A stretch of 64,000 nt of DNA from Pseudomonas sp. efr-133-TYG-5 (GCF_030209175.1 NZ_JARVSM010000001.1:1240001-1304000); one strand, 5' to 3'; counted from the first letter of the stretch, positions 10,145 to 19,720 are shown. The notes: generated from the sequence alone by a model not told the origin. A program made the numbers and translations.

Positions 10145-11185
10145 ATGAAGCCGCTGCCGATGCGTCTCGGGGATCTGTCGGTGGGCTTCGTCCACAGCCT
10201 CGCCGATGCCGTGCGCAGCCATGCCATTGACCCCGTGCCGCTGCTCGAGCAGTACGGCCTCGACGCCGCCCGGCTCGCGGAAGCCGGGGCACGCCTGTCG
10301 ATTCCGCGCTACATGCGCCTGGGCCACGCCGCGATTCAGCTGACCGGCGACGCGGCGCTGGGGCTGCGCATGGGCCAATTGAGTCGCCTGAGCCAGGCCG
10401 GCCTGGCCGGTGTCACGGCCGCCCAGGCCCCGACCGTACGCGAGGCTGCCCGTTGCCTGATCCGTTTCGAACCGCTTTATGGCTCGAACTATCGCGGCCA
10501 GTCGAGCTTCCATGAGGACGCCAACGGCGCCTGGCTGCGCTTCTACTCGATCAGCCCGTACAACGCCTATAACCGCTTTGTGGTGGATTCGATCATTGCC
10601 GGCTGGCTGCACCAGCTCGGCAGTGTCGGCGGTGCTGCGCTGCGTGCCGAGCGCATTGAAATCGAGTTCGATACCCCGGACTACCGCGACGCCTACGCCG
10701 TGCTCGGCGAGTCGCCGATCCAGTTCGGCGCCGAACAGAACCAGTTGCGCCTGAGCCTGGCCAGCCTCGCCCTGCGCAACCCGCAGCACTGCCCGAGCAC
10801 CTGGCGGCACCTGCTGCAACTGTGTGAACGCGAACTGGAGCAGATGACCCGCACCCGCAGCCTACGTGAACGCATCACGCAATTGCTCGGGCCGTTGCTC
10901 AATGGTGGCCGGGAACCCGACCTGGAGGAAGTGGCGGCGCGCCTGAAGCTGCCGACCTGGACGCTGCGGCGCAAACTTGCCGAGGAAGGCACGCAGTTTC
11001 GCGCGATCCTCAACGACACGCGCCGTGACCTGGCGATGACCTACATTCGCGACACCGAACTGGCGTTCGGCGAGATCGCCTACCTGCTGGGTTTTGCCTC
11101 AGCCGAAGCTTTCCAGCGCGCCTTCAAGCGCTGGAACGGCCAGACCCCTGGCGAGTTCCGTCGCAGTCACCGCAAGACCGCCTGA
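10145..11185 (+). CDS. AraC-family regulator with Arabinose_bd-type N-terminal domain
   Basis: This is a 346-residue regulator. Residues about 20-205 form the helical ligand-binding domain found in OruR-like AraC proteins. The C-terminal about 100 residues carry two helix-turn-helix motifs, including VAARLKLPTWTLRRKLAEEG and the signature IAYLLGFASAEAFQRAFKRW near the end. It begins two bases after the stop of the nitrilase-fold gene, so the two are translated from one message. The upstream protein may be its partner or its target. The effector is unknown. Confidence 0.88.
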   Translation: MKPLPMRLGDLSVGFVHSLADAVRSHAIDPVPLLEQYGLDAARLAEAGARLSIPRYMRLGHAAIQLTGDAALGLRMGQLSRLSQAGLAGVTAAQAPTVREAARCLIRFEPLYGSNYRGQSSFHEDANGAWLRFYSISPYNAYNRFVVDSIIAGWLHQLGSVGGAALRAERIEIEFDTPDYRDAYAVLGESPIQFGAEQNQLRLSLASLALRNPQHCPSTWRHLLQLCERELEQMTRTRSLRERITQLLGPLLNGGREPDLEEVAARLKLPTWTLRRKLAEEGTQFRAILNDTRRDLAMTYIRDTELAFGEIAYLLGFASAEAFQRAFKRWNGQTPGEFRRSHRKTA

Positions 11186-11189
11186 CGCC

Positions 11190-11276
11190 TTACAGCTCGG
11201 TGGCGTCTTCCGCCGGCTCCGGGGAGTCCAGCTCGTAGGCCTGATATTCGAGCAGCTCTTCTTGATAATCATCCAT
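11190..11276 (-). CDS. Acidic 28-residue microprotein
   Basis: This short reading frame encodes MDDYQEELLEYQAYELDSPE followed by PAEDATEL. It has an ATG preceded nine bases upstream by GGGGGA, a strong ribosome-binding site. The product is very acidic (11 Asp/Glu, no Lys or Arg) and its N-terminal half looks amphipathic-helical. It is convergent with the AraC gene, four bases from its stop. A short protein beginning MDDYxEELLE appears familiar from other Pseudomonas genomes, but I cannot verify this here. The function is unknown. A small hairpin (GGTCCT / AGGACC, about 11308-11325) lies in its promoter region. Confidence 0.6.
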   Translation of the reverse strand: MDDYQEELLEYQAYELDSPEPAEDATEL

Positions 11277-11469
11277 CGTGTAATCCCCCTGACTGCTCGC
11301 TAAAAATGGTCCTGAACAAAGGACCAGCGCCTCGAGCATAAAGTGCCCGCATGAAGGAAAAATGAAACCCGGCCTTCATGTTTGAAACGTAGCAGGCGCT
11401 CAGGAATTTATCACGGGATTTTTTGATGGCAGGGTCAGCTTTTCCAGCGTCGCCTCAGCGCCAGTGGAC

Positions 11470-11491
11470 GGGAGCGAGCGCACTCGCTCCC
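11470..11491 (-). terminator. Inverted repeat downstream of the DUF2242 gene
   Basis: Perfect arms GGGAGCGAG / CTCGCTCCC flank a CGCA loop, eight bases beyond the stop. The sequence resembles a REP half-site. There is no T-run, so terminator function is uncertain. Confidence 0.45.
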
Positions 11492-11498
11492 CCGCGGG

Positions 11499-12362
11499 TC
11501 ACTGCCCAGTGGCAGGCATGGCCGGAATCGGCTCGGACGGTGGCGGCAGATCGCTTGGATTGGTCGGCGGCGTGATGGTCTCGCTCGCCGGGGCGGGTTC
11601 AGCCGCAGGGGCCGGAGTGATCGGAGCCGCTTCGGCCGGCGGGGCGACGGGTTCGGCACTGACCGGCGCAACGTCGGCCGGCGCTGGCGAGGGTGTCGCC
11701 GCCGGTTCTGCTGCCGGTGCGGGCGTGGCCGCCGGGGCCGGCGCTGCAGCCGGTGCCAGGGCGGCCGGCGCGGCCTTGGCTTCAGGCACGCCCAGGTCGG
11801 TCTTGGGTTTTTCCGTAATGTGCGCGGCTTTCTTCGCTTCGGCCGGCAGGAACAGCTCGACCAGCGTGAAGAAGCGCTCGTAGAACTTCTGCGAAGACAC
11901 CGTTTCGCTGGCCACCTTGACCATCGAATCGTCCGACGAGCCAATCGGCATCGACACCGAACCGAGCACGCCGACCCCGAGGCTGGCGGAGTTATTGGTC
12001 TTCTTCAGCGCATAGCGATCCTGCAAGGCATTGGCGAACACCGTGGCATGGTGGCCGGCGCTGCCGTCATCGGCGCAGACCACGTTGAAACTGATTTCCA
12101 GGTGGGTTTCGCCGGTCTGCTGAAAGCTCTTGTGGCCACTGACCAGTTTCGGGTCGCTGCTGGTGATGATGTAGCCCTGGCTGAGCAACGCGCGGCGGGC
12201 CGCTTCGCAACTGGCAGTGTCGGTGACCGGATAGTTGCGCGAGAACGTGCCGGAGTCGTCGAAGTTCTCATGCTCGTAGATCGGCTTGTCCTTGGAACAG
12301 CCGGCAGCGGCGGTCAGCAACAACGCCAACCCGATGAAACGCACGGGAATAGAATTCAACAT
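11499..12362 (-). CDS. DUF2242-type lipoprotein with Ala/Pro-rich tail
   Basis: This is a 287-residue protein with a lipoprotein signal peptide and lipobox TAAAGC (Cys22), so it should be lipid-anchored in the envelope. Residues about 25-175 form the conserved globular part (YEHENFDDSGTFSRNYP motif, typical of DUF2242 proteins). From about residue 190 the chain is a low-complexity Ala/Pro/Glu tail (AAPAALAPAAAPAP-like), likely an extended linker reaching through periplasm or peptidoglycan. AGGA precedes the ATG. No function is known for the family, and its neighbours do not point to one. Confidence 0.8.
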   Translation of the reverse strand: MLNSIPVRFIGLALLLTAAAGCSKDKPIYEHENFDDSGTFSRNYPVTDTASCEAARRALLSQGYIITSSDPKLVSGHKSFQQTGETHLEISFNVVCADDGSAGHHATVFANALQDRYALKKTNNSASLGVGVLGSVSMPIGSSDDSMVKVASETVSSQKFYERFFTLVELFLPAEAKKAAHITEKPKTDLGVPEAKAAPAALAPAAAPAPAATPAPAAEPAATPSPAPADVAPVSAEPVAPPAEAAPITPAPAAEPAPASETITPPTNPSDLPPPSEPIPAMPATGQ

Positions 12363-12454
12363 TAAACATCCTGAGGGAAAACGGTCCGGGGCGTATTGTG
12401 CAACAGATCGCAGCCCGGCGGCGCACCGATTAGTGTCTTAAAACAGTTACAACT

Positions 12455-13354
12455 CTACCGAGCGTGGTCGACAGGAAAAAGTCGAGCCGCCAAATGATCG
12501 ACGAACACGCGTAATTTGGCGGTCGCGTGGCGACTTGATGGCCACAGCACCCAGAACTGGCCGACATGCGCCAGGTGCGCGTCCAGCACTCGCTGCAGAC
12601 GCCCTTGCGCAACCGCCTCGTGGGTCATGAAGTCCGGCAGGCAGGCGATGCCCATGCCGGCCAGCGCCGCGTGGCTCACCGCCTCGATGGAGGTGCTGAC
12701 CAGGCGCGTCGGCAACGGCGGTTCGACCGCGCCCGGCTCGCGCACCAGCGGCCAGGGCTCCAGTTTGCCAGTGGCGTGGAACGTGTGGCGCAGGCAGGCG
12801 TGATCCGCCAGGTCGGCAGGCGTCGCCGGTACGCCGCGCTGGCGCAGATAGTCCGGGCTGGCGACCAGCACCATGTGAAATTCTCCCAACGGCCGCGCCA
12901 TCAGGCGGGAGTCCCGCGGTTGGCCGGTGCGGATCACCGCGTCGAAGCCCTCTTCGACCACGTCGACCATGCGATCGGTGAGGTCCAGATCCAGCTCGAT
13001 CTGGGGAAACAGCGCCATGAACTCGGTCATCACCGGCATGACCAGCCCGTGCACCTGCGGCAGGCTGACTCGCAGCTTGCCGTGCGGCGCCGATGTGGCG
13101 TCGCACAGCTCGAATTGAGCAGCCTCCAGTTCTGCGAGAATCTTGCGGCACCGCTCGAGAAACAACGCGCCTTCGCTGGTCAGGGTGATGCTGCGGGTCG
13201 TGCGGTGAAACAAGCGCACGCCGAGCCGCGCTTCCAAGCGGGCAATGCTTTTGCCCACCGCCGAAGACGACACCCCTTGCAGGCGCCCCGCCTCAGTGAA
13301 ACTGCGGGTTTCCGCCACCTGCACGAACACCGCGATACTGCCCAGGCTATCCAT
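12455..13354 (-). CDS. LysR-family regulator
   Basis: This is a 299-residue LysR protein of the CrgA/PA-type subgroup (FVQVAETRSFTEAGRLQGVS and SAVGKSIARLEARLGVRLF in the HTH; effector domain with GKLRVSLP). The start is ATG 13354, giving MDSLGSIAVF, with GGAG seven bases upstream; an in-frame ATG six bases earlier is too close to that site. It is divergent from the MFS exporter at 13477, the usual arrangement in which the LysR controls the transporter. The effector is unknown. Confidence 0.88.
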   Translation of the reverse strand: MDSLGSIAVFVQVAETRSFTEAGRLQGVSSSAVGKSIARLEARLGVRLFHRTTRSITLTSEGALFLERCRKILAELEAAQFELCDATSAPHGKLRVSLPQVHGLVMPVMTEFMALFPQIELDLDLTDRMVDVVEEGFDAVIRTGQPRDSRLMARPLGEFHMVLVASPDYLRQRGVPATPADLADHACLRHTFHATGKLEPWPLVREPGAVEPPLPTRLVSTSIEAVSHAALAGMGIACLPDFMTHEAVAQGRLQRVLDAHLAHVGQFWVLWPSSRHATAKLRVFVDHLAARLFPVDHAR

Positions 13355-13476
13355 ACCCATTCTCCGATTGCCGACATCCAGGTCCGATATGTTCGGAACC
13401 ATAACCTGTTTTTCCCTAATACACAGCGCCCTACCCTATGGCCTTCATCACCTTCGGCAAAACGGATGCTGACCCC

Positions 13477-14682
13477 ATGAACGATGCACAACTGACCTCC
13501 CCGTCCCTCGACCACCCGGTCGAGGCGCGCGAACGCCTGCCCCTTGGCGCACTGCTCGCGCTCGCCACTGCCGGCTTCATCACGGTGCTGACCGAAGCCA
13601 TGCCCGCTGGCCTGTTGCCACAAATGAGCAGCGGCCTGGGCGTCTCGCAGGCATTGGTCGGGCAACTGGTCACGGTGTACGCCCTCGGCTCGATGCTGGC
13701 GGCCATTCCGCTGACCATCGCCACCCGTGGCTGGCGTCGGCGACCGCTGCTGTTATCGGCGATCGGCGGCTTTGCCATCGCCAACAGCATTACAGCCCTG
13801 TCGGATCTGTACTGGCTGACGCTGCTTGCGCGACTGATTGCCGGCGTGTTTGCCGGACTGTTGTGGGCGTTGCTTGCGGGGTACGCGAGCCGCATGGTCG
13901 GCGAGCACCTGCAAGGACGTGCCATCACCGTGGCCATGCTCGGCGCACCCGTTGCGCTGTCGCTGGGAATTCCGGCGGGCACACTGTTGGGCACCGCGAT
14001 CGGCTGGCGCCTGAGCTTCGCGATCATGACCGCACTGACGCTGCTGCTGGTGCTCTGGGTGCGCTGGCAAGTGCCGGACTTTGCCGGCGAGCGTGCCAGC
14101 AAGCGCCTGCCGCTGCGTCAGGTGTTTACCCTGCCGGGCGTGAGATCCGTGCTGTTCGTAACCCTGACCTACGTGGTCGCGCACAATCTGCTGTACACCT
14201 ACATCGCGCCCTTCCTGCAACCCTCGGGGCTTGGCGACGACATCGACCGGGTGCTGCTGGTGTTCGGCCTGGCCTCGGTGCTGAGCCTGTGGATCGTCGG
14301 CAGCCTGATCGATCGCTGGCTGCGCGAGCTGGCATTGATCAGTGCCATGCTGTTCATGCTCGCGGCCATTGCCCTGGGGCTTTGGCGTGAGTGGCCGAGC
14401 GTGGTCTACCTCGCTACCGGCGTCTGGGGCCTGGCCTTCGGCGCGATGCCTTCGCTGTTGCAGACCGCTTCAGCGAAAACCGCAAGGGACGCCGCCGACA
14501 CCGCGCAATCGATGCTGGTGACTCTGTGGAACGTCGGCATTGCCGGCGGTGGCCTGGCCGGCGGCCTGCTGCTGGGCAACGTCGGCGTCGAGACGTTTCC
14601 GTGGATCGTCGTGGCCATCCTGGTGCTGACGCTGTCGGCGACCTTCAACGCCCGCCGTCATGGCTTTCCCCGGGCAACCTGA
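13477..14682 (+). CDS. MFS efflux transporter (AraJ/sugar-efflux-like)
   Basis: This is a 401-residue, 12-helix drug:H+ antiporter-1-type permease. A motif resembling antiporter motif C is visible in APVALSLGIPAGTLLG (helix 5). It begins MNDAQLTS; the frame is open from 13438, but the later ATG gives a normal cytoplasmic N-terminus. Its RBS is not obvious. The 123-bp divergent gap to the LysR gene should hold both promoters. Substrate unknown; small sugars, arabinose derivatives or drugs are reported for the subgroup. Confidence 0.83.
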   Translation: MNDAQLTSPSLDHPVEARERLPLGALLALATAGFITVLTEAMPAGLLPQMSSGLGVSQALVGQLVTVYALGSMLAAIPLTIATRGWRRRPLLLSAIGGFAIANSITALSDLYWLTLLARLIAGVFAGLLWALLAGYASRMVGEHLQGRAITVAMLGAPVALSLGIPAGTLLGTAIGWRLSFAIMTALTLLLVLWVRWQVPDFAGERASKRLPLRQVFTLPGVRSVLFVTLTYVVAHNLLYTYIAPFLQPSGLGDDIDRVLLVFGLASVLSLWIVGSLIDRWLRELALISAMLFMLAAIALGLWREWPSVVYLATGVWGLAFGAMPSLLQTASAKTARDAADTAQSMLVTLWNVGIAGGGLAGGLLLGNVGVETFPWIVVAILVLTLSATFNARRHGFPRAT

Positions 14683-14687
14683 CGGGC

Positions 14688-14720
14688 AAAAAAAAGCCCC
14701 GGATGTTCATCCGGGGCTCT
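14688..14720 (-). terminator. Terminator downstream of ppiD
   Basis: The stem AGCCCCGGATG / CATCCGGGGCT is followed on the minus strand by a run of T (eight A or more on the plus strand). It also lies just past the convergent MFS gene, which would lack the T-run in its direction. Confidence 0.85.
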
Positions 14721-14742
14721 GGTCCTGCCACTCAGTCAGACA

Positions 14743-16614
14743 TCAGTAACGCTTGATGTCCGCTTCGCTTTCAAGCTGCTTGCGGTAAGCCGCGAAGTCT
14801 TGCTGGCCGATACGCGAAGCAAGGAAGCGACGGTATTGCGCCTTCTCTTCATCGGTCGGCGCAGCAGCTTCATTGACACCGTTCAGGCGCAGGATCATCA
14901 GGCTGCCGTCAGCCAGCGTCACGCTGCTGAAGGTCGGCTTGTCCTTGGCCGCCGGTTTCGGCATGCGGAACAGCGCTTGCAGTACCGCTGGATCGACACC
15001 GTCCTGGGCACGGGTGGCCGCTTCGGTGACTTTCCAGTTCTGGCCGTCGATCGCGCCGTCGAGCGGGGTCTTGCCATCACGCAGGCTGGCAATCAGTTGC
15101 TCGGCCTTGGTCTTGGCGGCAGCGCTGGCGTGCTCCTTGGTCAACTGCGCGCGAATGGCCGTGGACACGGCTTCCAGCGGCAGTTGCGCAGGCTTGAGAT
15201 GCTCCTTGGCGCGCAGCACGACAACGGTTTCCGGATCCAGCTCGATGGCGGTGCTGTTGGCACCCTCATCCAGGACTTCGGTGCTGAACGCGGCAGTCAC
15301 CACGGCGCGGTTGGCCGCAATGCCTTCGCCACCTTCACGGCCGAACGGCTTGGAGGTGTGCACGGTCAGTTTCAGATCCTGCGCCGGCTGCGCCAGGTCG
15401 GAGGCCTCGAACGAAGCGTCTTCCAGTTGCTTGGTCGCCTCGACGAAACGCTGCTCGACCTGCTGGGTCTTCAGCTCGCGGGTCAGCTTGTCCTTGAGGC
15501 TGGCGAAGCTTGGCACTTCCGGTGCTTCGACACCCAGCAGCTTGATCAGATGGAAACCGAAATCGGTGCGAACCGGCGCGGAAACCTGATCCTTGGACAG
15601 CGCGTACAGGGCTTTTTCGAAAGCCGGGTCGTAAACGCCAGGACCGGCGTAACCGAGGTCACCGCCATTGTTGGCCGAACCAGGGTCCTGGGAGAACTCC
15701 TTGGCCAGTGCTTCAAACTTCTCGCCCTTGGCCAGGCGCGCCTGGACTTCCTCGATCTTCGCCTTGGCCTGGGCCTCGGTGGTCTTGTCGTTCACTTCGA
15801 TCAGGATGTGCGCCGCGCGACGCTGTTCCGACAGGTTGGCAATCTCTTTCTGATAAGCCGCCTGCAGGTCTTCGTCCTTGACGGCAACCTGATCGAAGAA
15901 CGAAGCCTTCTTCAGTTCCAGGTAATCGATGACCACTTGGTCGGGAGTCATAAACTCCTTGGCGTGCTCGTCGTAGTAAGCCTTGACTTCATCGTCGGTC
16001 AACTTCACCGCGGCCGGGTCAGCCTTGATGTTCAGGGAGGCGAAGTCGCGAGTCTGTTTTTCCAGACGGGCGAACGACTGCACCTGGGCATCAGTGACGA
16101 AACCGCTGCCGGCCACGCCCGCACGCAGTTGGCCGATCAGCATTTCCTGGGCCAGCATCTGGCGGAACTGCATACGGCTGTAGCCCAGTTGACGGATCAC
16201 CTGGTCGAAGCGCTCGGAGCTGAACTTGCCATCCACCTGGAATTCAGGGGTTTGCAGAATCACCTGGTCGAGTGCGGCTTCGGAGAAGGCGAACTTGGAT
16301 TTTTCTGCGCCTTGCAGCAGCAGTTTGCGATCGATCAGGCCTTTGAGGGCCGAGTCGCGCAGCATTTTTTCGTCGAGCAAGGAAGCGTCGAAGTCCTTGC
16401 CCAGCTGTTGCATCAGCTGGCGGCGTTGCATATCCACCGCCTGGCTCAGCTCGTTCTGGCTGATTTCTTCGCCATTGACCTTGGCCGCCTCGTTGGAGTG
16501 CGTCGTGGCCTTGAAAATGGCATCGAAACCGGTCAGGGCCATCAGTGCAACGATGACCCCGATAATGGTCTTGGCAATCCAGCCTTGTGAATTGTCCCTG
16601 ATATTCTGCAGCAT
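14743..16614 (-). CDS. ppiD: Periplasmic folding chaperone PpiD
   Basis: This 623-residue membrane-anchored chaperone works near the SecYEG exit. It has a short cytoplasmic N-terminus, one transmembrane helix at about residues 14-34 (IIGVIVALMALTGF), a SurA-like N-domain, one parvulin domain (about 265-360, RRAAHILIEV ... GGDLGYAG) and a long C-terminal chaperone region. The start ATG gives MLQNIRDNSQGW, the conserved beginning. It lies downstream of hupB on the same strand, separated by the tRNA-like element and its terminator, so it probably has its own promoter. Confidence 0.94.
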   Translation of the reverse strand: MLQNIRDNSQGWIAKTIIGVIVALMALTGFDAIFKATTHSNEAAKVNGEEISQNELSQAVDMQRRQLMQQLGKDFDASLLDEKMLRDSALKGLIDRKLLLQGAEKSKFAFSEAALDQVILQTPEFQVDGKFSSERFDQVIRQLGYSRMQFRQMLAQEMLIGQLRAGVAGSGFVTDAQVQSFARLEKQTRDFASLNIKADPAAVKLTDDEVKAYYDEHAKEFMTPDQVVIDYLELKKASFFDQVAVKDEDLQAAYQKEIANLSEQRRAAHILIEVNDKTTEAQAKAKIEEVQARLAKGEKFEALAKEFSQDPGSANNGGDLGYAGPGVYDPAFEKALYALSKDQVSAPVRTDFGFHLIKLLGVEAPEVPSFASLKDKLTRELKTQQVEQRFVEATKQLEDASFEASDLAQPAQDLKLTVHTSKPFGREGGEGIAANRAVVTAAFSTEVLDEGANSTAIELDPETVVVLRAKEHLKPAQLPLEAVSTAIRAQLTKEHASAAAKTKAEQLIASLRDGKTPLDGAIDGQNWKVTEAATRAQDGVDPAVLQALFRMPKPAAKDKPTFSSVTLADGSLMILRLNGVNEAAAPTDEEKAQYRRFLASRIGQQDFAAYRKQLESEADIKRY

Positions 16615-16679
16615 GCGTCCCCCAGAAACGGTTGAACTTCAATTTAGGCAACCGTGGAGCGTGGGTAGAATCCGGATAG

Positions 16680-16707
16680 AAGAAAGGCGCATCCGAGGAT
16701 GCGCCTT
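16680..16707 (-). terminator. Terminator after the tRNA-like RNA
   Basis: The stem AAGGCGCATCC / GGATGCGCCTT with a 2-nt loop is followed on the minus strand by TTCTTCT. It lies 9 bases beyond the 3' end of the tRNA-like sequence and ahead of ppiD. Confidence 0.75.
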
Positions 16708-16715
16708 CTCGTAAC

Positions 16716-16791
16716 TGGCGGAGCGGACAGGGCTCGAACCCTCGATCCCGGTTTAGCAGGCGACTGTTTCAGCCCCCTGCTCTACCGCTCC
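16716..16791 (-). tRNA. tRNA-like sequence with atypical arms (Ser/Asp-like; possible tRNA pseudogene)
   Basis: On the minus strand this 76-nt stretch has a perfect seven-pair acceptor stem (GGAGCGG with CCGCTCC), a G discriminator and encoded CCA. It has GGTTCGAGCC at the T-loop position and a CTGCTAA heptamer that would be a GCU (Ser) anticodon loop. But the D-arm does not form, the stem around CTGCTAA does not pair, the T-stem has a mismatch and wobbles, and serine's long variable arm is missing. Instead AGCAGG and CCTGCT pair across the middle. The ends resemble tRNA-Asp. It is followed by a terminator, so it may still be transcribed. Confidence 0.45.
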
Positions 16792-16844
16792 GCTGCCAAG
16801 TCAGGCATGACCCCGACCCGGATGGGTAAAAACCTGAATCAAAC

Positions 16845-17117
16845 TTAGTTGACAGCTTCTTTCAGGGCTTTACCGGCTTTGAAACCTGGCTTTTTAGCAG
16901 CTGGAATTTCCAGAGTTTTGCCGGTCTGTGGGTTACGACCGGTGCGAGCCGGACGATCAGTCACGGAGAAAGTACCGAAACCGACCAGTACAACGGAGTC
17001 GCCGGCCTTCAGAGCGCCAGTGACGGACTCGATGACAGCGTCCAACGCACGGCCAGCAACAGCTTTCGGCAAATCAGTGGAGTCAGCGATAGCATCAATC
17101 AGTTCCGACTTGTTCAC
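16845..17117 (-). CDS. hupB: DNA-binding protein HU-beta
   Basis: This 90-residue nucleoid protein bends and compacts DNA as a dimer. It has the DNABII layout: an N-terminal helical dimerisation part ([13 protein letters not shown]), and the [20 protein letters not shown] segment containing the arm that enters the minor groove with its conserved Arg/Asn/Pro. The start codon is GTG at 17117 with AAGGGGA upstream. It is downstream of lon on the same strand, the conserved lon-hupB-ppiD order. The 148-bp gap to lon should contain its own promoter. Confidence 0.96.
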   Translation of the reverse strand: MNKSELIDAIADSTDLPKAVAGRALDAVIESVTGALKAGDSVVLVGFGTFSVTDRPARTGRNPQTGKTLEIPAAKKPGFKAGKALKEAVN

Positions 17118-17265
17118 TCTAAGTCCCCTTATATCTATTTGAGTATGATTCTAAGTTTTTTGGTGAAAGCAAAAACCAGTGCTGAATGGCCTACAGACAC
17201 TTAAGAGCCGCTTTATAACAAGGGCTCTAAAAAGCTGTCAAGGAAGCCCCCCAGGCAAATGCGTA

Positions 17266-19662
17266 CTAATGCGTGCTAATTCTTTCCTTAGAGTCAGACT
17301 CACGTTTTTCGTCCTTGGCAACTATCTCGGGAGCCACATCCGGCAAGGGCTCCGGCGCGTATTGCAGCGCAATTTGCAGGACCTCGTCAATCCATTTAAC
17401 CGGTTTGATCTGCAGATCCTGCTTAATATTGTCAGGAATCTCCTTCAGATCACGCACGTTCTCTTCCGGAATAATCACGATCTTGATTCCGCCGCGATGA
17501 GCCGCGAGCAGTTTTTCCTTCAGACCACCAATTGCCAATACCTGACCACGCAATGTGATCTCGCCAGTCATGGCAACATCGGCACGTACCGGAATGCCGG
17601 TCAATGCCGACACCAGGGCGGTGCACATGCCCACACCGGCGCTCGGGCCATCCTTCGGCGTCGCGCCTTCCGGCATGTGAATGTGGGTATCGCGCTTCTC
17701 GTGGAAGTCCAGCGGAATACCCAGGCTCTTGGCGCGACTGCGCACCACGGTCAACGCCGCAGTGATCGATTCGACCATTACATCGCCCAGCGAGCCGGTC
17801 TTGATCAACTGCCCTTTGCCCGGTACCACGGCGGCTTCGATGGTCAGCAACTCGCCGCCAACCTGAGTCCAGGCCAGGCCGGTCACCTGACCGATCTGAT
17901 CCTGCTGCTCGGCCAGGCCGTAGCGGAACTTACGCACACCCAGGAAGTGCTCGAGCAGGTCGGCTGTCACTTTCACCGAGAAGCGTTTCTCCAGGGCATG
18001 CTCCTTGACCGCCTTGCGGCAGACCTTGGCAATCTGCCGCTCGAGGCCACGTACACCGGCTTCGCGGGTGTAGTAACGGATGATGTCGCGGATCGCTTCC
18101 TCGTCGAATTCCAGTTCGCCCTTCTTCAAGCCGTTGGCCTGAATCTGCTTTGGCGACAGGTACTTGACTGCGATGTTGATCTTCTCGTCCTCGGTGTAGC
18201 CCGGCAGACGGATCACTTCCATCCGGTCGAGCAGCGCCGGTGGGATATTCATCGAGTTCGAGGTGCAGAGGAACATCACGTCCGACAGGTCGTAATCGAC
18301 CTCCAGATAGTGATCGTTGAAGTTGTGGTTCTGCTCCGGATCGAGCACTTCCAGCAACGCCGAGGCTGGATCGCCACGCATGTCGCTGCCCATTTTGTCG
18401 ATTTCGTCGAGCAGGAACAGCGGGTTGCGCACGCCCACTTTTGTCATCTTTTGAATCAATCTTCCCGGCATCGAACCGATGTAAGTCCGGCGATGACCGC
18501 GAATTTCCGCTTCGTCACGCACGCCACCGAGGGCCATGCGCACGAATTTACGGTTGGTGGCGTGGGCAATCGACTCCGCCAGCGAGGTTTTACCCACGCC
18601 AGGAGGACCGACCAGGCACAACACCGGGCCACGGATTTTCTTCACGCGTTTCTGCACGGCGAGGTATTCGAGGATGCGTTCCTTGACCTCTTCGAGACCG
18701 TAGTGATCGGCGTCGAGAATGTCTTCGGCGCGGGCCAGGTCCAGGCGCACCTTGCTCTGGGCCTTCCACGGCACCTGCACCAGCCAGTCGATGTAGGAAC
18801 GAACCACGGTGGCTTCGGCGGACATCGGCGACATCTGCTTGAGCTTGTTCAGCTCGGCGGTAGCCTTGGCCAGGGCGTCTTTCGGCAGACCGGCAGCGTC
18901 GATGCGCTTCTTCAGGTCTTCGATTTCGTTGTGGCCTTCGTCACTGTCGCCGAGTTCTTTCTGAATGGCCTTCATCTGCTCATTCAGGTAGTACTCACGC
19001 TGACTGCGCTCCATTTGCTTCTTGACCCGACCACGAATGCGTTTTTCAACCTGCAGCAGGTCGATCTCGGCGTCCAGCAGCGCCAGAACGTGCTCGACCC
19101 GGGCCGACAAATCGATGATTTCGAGGATTTCCTGCTTCTGCTCGATTTTCAGCGCCATGTGCGCGGCCATGGTGTCGACCAGGCGGCCCGGCTCATCGAT
19201 GCTGTTGAGGGATGACAGGACTTCAGCCGGGACTTTCTTGCCCAGCTGCACATATTGTTCGAACTGCGACAGCAGGCTGCGCACGAACACTTCCGATTCG
19301 CGCTCGGCGGCGTCGACTTCGTCGATCAACGACACCTCGGCACGGCAGTGGCCGTCGACCTCACTGAAGCGCTCCACGGCGCCGCGCTGCTCGCCTTCGA
19401 CCAGAACCTTGACGGTGCCGTCAGGCAGCTTCAGCAGCTGCAGAACGGTGGCGATGGTACCTACGCGATAGAGAGCCTCTTCACCGGGATCATCGTCAGC
19501 CGGGTTTCTCTGGGCCAGCAGGAGGATCTGCTTGTCACCCGTCATCGCTGCCTCGAGGGCTTCGATGGATTTCTCGCGCCCCACGAACAGCGGGATAACC
19601 ATGTGCGGATAAACCACGACATCACGCAATGGCAGGAGAGGCAATTCGATGGTTGTCTTCAT
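17266..19662 (-). CDS. lon: ATP-dependent protease Lon
   Basis: This 798-residue LonA serine protease degrades misfolded and regulatory proteins in the cytosol. The N-terminal substrate-binding domain spans about 1-300, followed by the AAA+ module with Walker [10 protein letters not shown] and Walker [11 protein letters not shown]. The C-terminal proteolytic domain has its catalytic Ser in [10 protein letters not shown] and a Lys about 43 residues later in the [10 protein letters not shown] region. The tail ends SKERISTH. A sigma-32-type promoter lies about 60 bp upstream of the start, fitting heat-shock control. The next gene upstream on the same strand is clpX. Confidence 0.97.
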   Translation of the reverse strand: MKTTIELPLLPLRDVVVYPHMVIPLFVGREKSIEALEAAMTGDKQILLLAQRNPADDDPGEEALYRVGTIATVLQLLKLPDGTVKVLVEGEQRGAVERFSEVDGHCRAEVSLIDEVDAAERESEVFVRSLLSQFEQYVQLGKKVPAEVLSSLNSIDEPGRLVDTMAAHMALKIEQKQEILEIIDLSARVEHVLALLDAEIDLLQVEKRIRGRVKKQMERSQREYYLNEQMKAIQKELGDSDEGHNEIEDLKKRIDAAGLPKDALAKATAELNKLKQMSPMSAEATVVRSYIDWLVQVPWKAQSKVRLDLARAEDILDADHYGLEEVKERILEYLAVQKRVKKIRGPVLCLVGPPGVGKTSLAESIAHATNRKFVRMALGGVRDEAEIRGHRRTYIGSMPGRLIQKMTKVGVRNPLFLLDEIDKMGSDMRGDPASALLEVLDPEQNHNFNDHYLEVDYDLSDVMFLCTSNSMNIPPALLDRMEVIRLPGYTEDEKINIAVKYLSPKQIQANGLKKGELEFDEEAIRDIIRYYTREAGVRGLERQIAKVCRKAVKEHALEKRFSVKVTADLLEHFLGVRKFRYGLAEQQDQIGQVTGLAWTQVGGELLTIEAAVVPGKGQLIKTGSLGDVMVESITAALTVVRSRAKSLGIPLDFHEKRDTHIHMPEGATPKDGPSAGVGMCTALVSALTGIPVRADVAMTGEITLRGQVLAIGGLKEKLLAAHRGGIKIVIIPEENVRDLKEIPDNIKQDLQIKPVKWIDEVLQIALQYAPEPLPDVAPEIVAKDEKRESDSKERISTH

Positions 19663-19720
19663 GATTTCGCCTCTACGGCGGCCATATGGCCGTAATCAGA
19701 TGGAATTAAGCTTGAAACCA

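Noticed and set aside
17179..19215. Long open frame (678 codons) opposite lon
   Set aside because: Antisense shadow of lon, same reasoning: composition bias and no domain.
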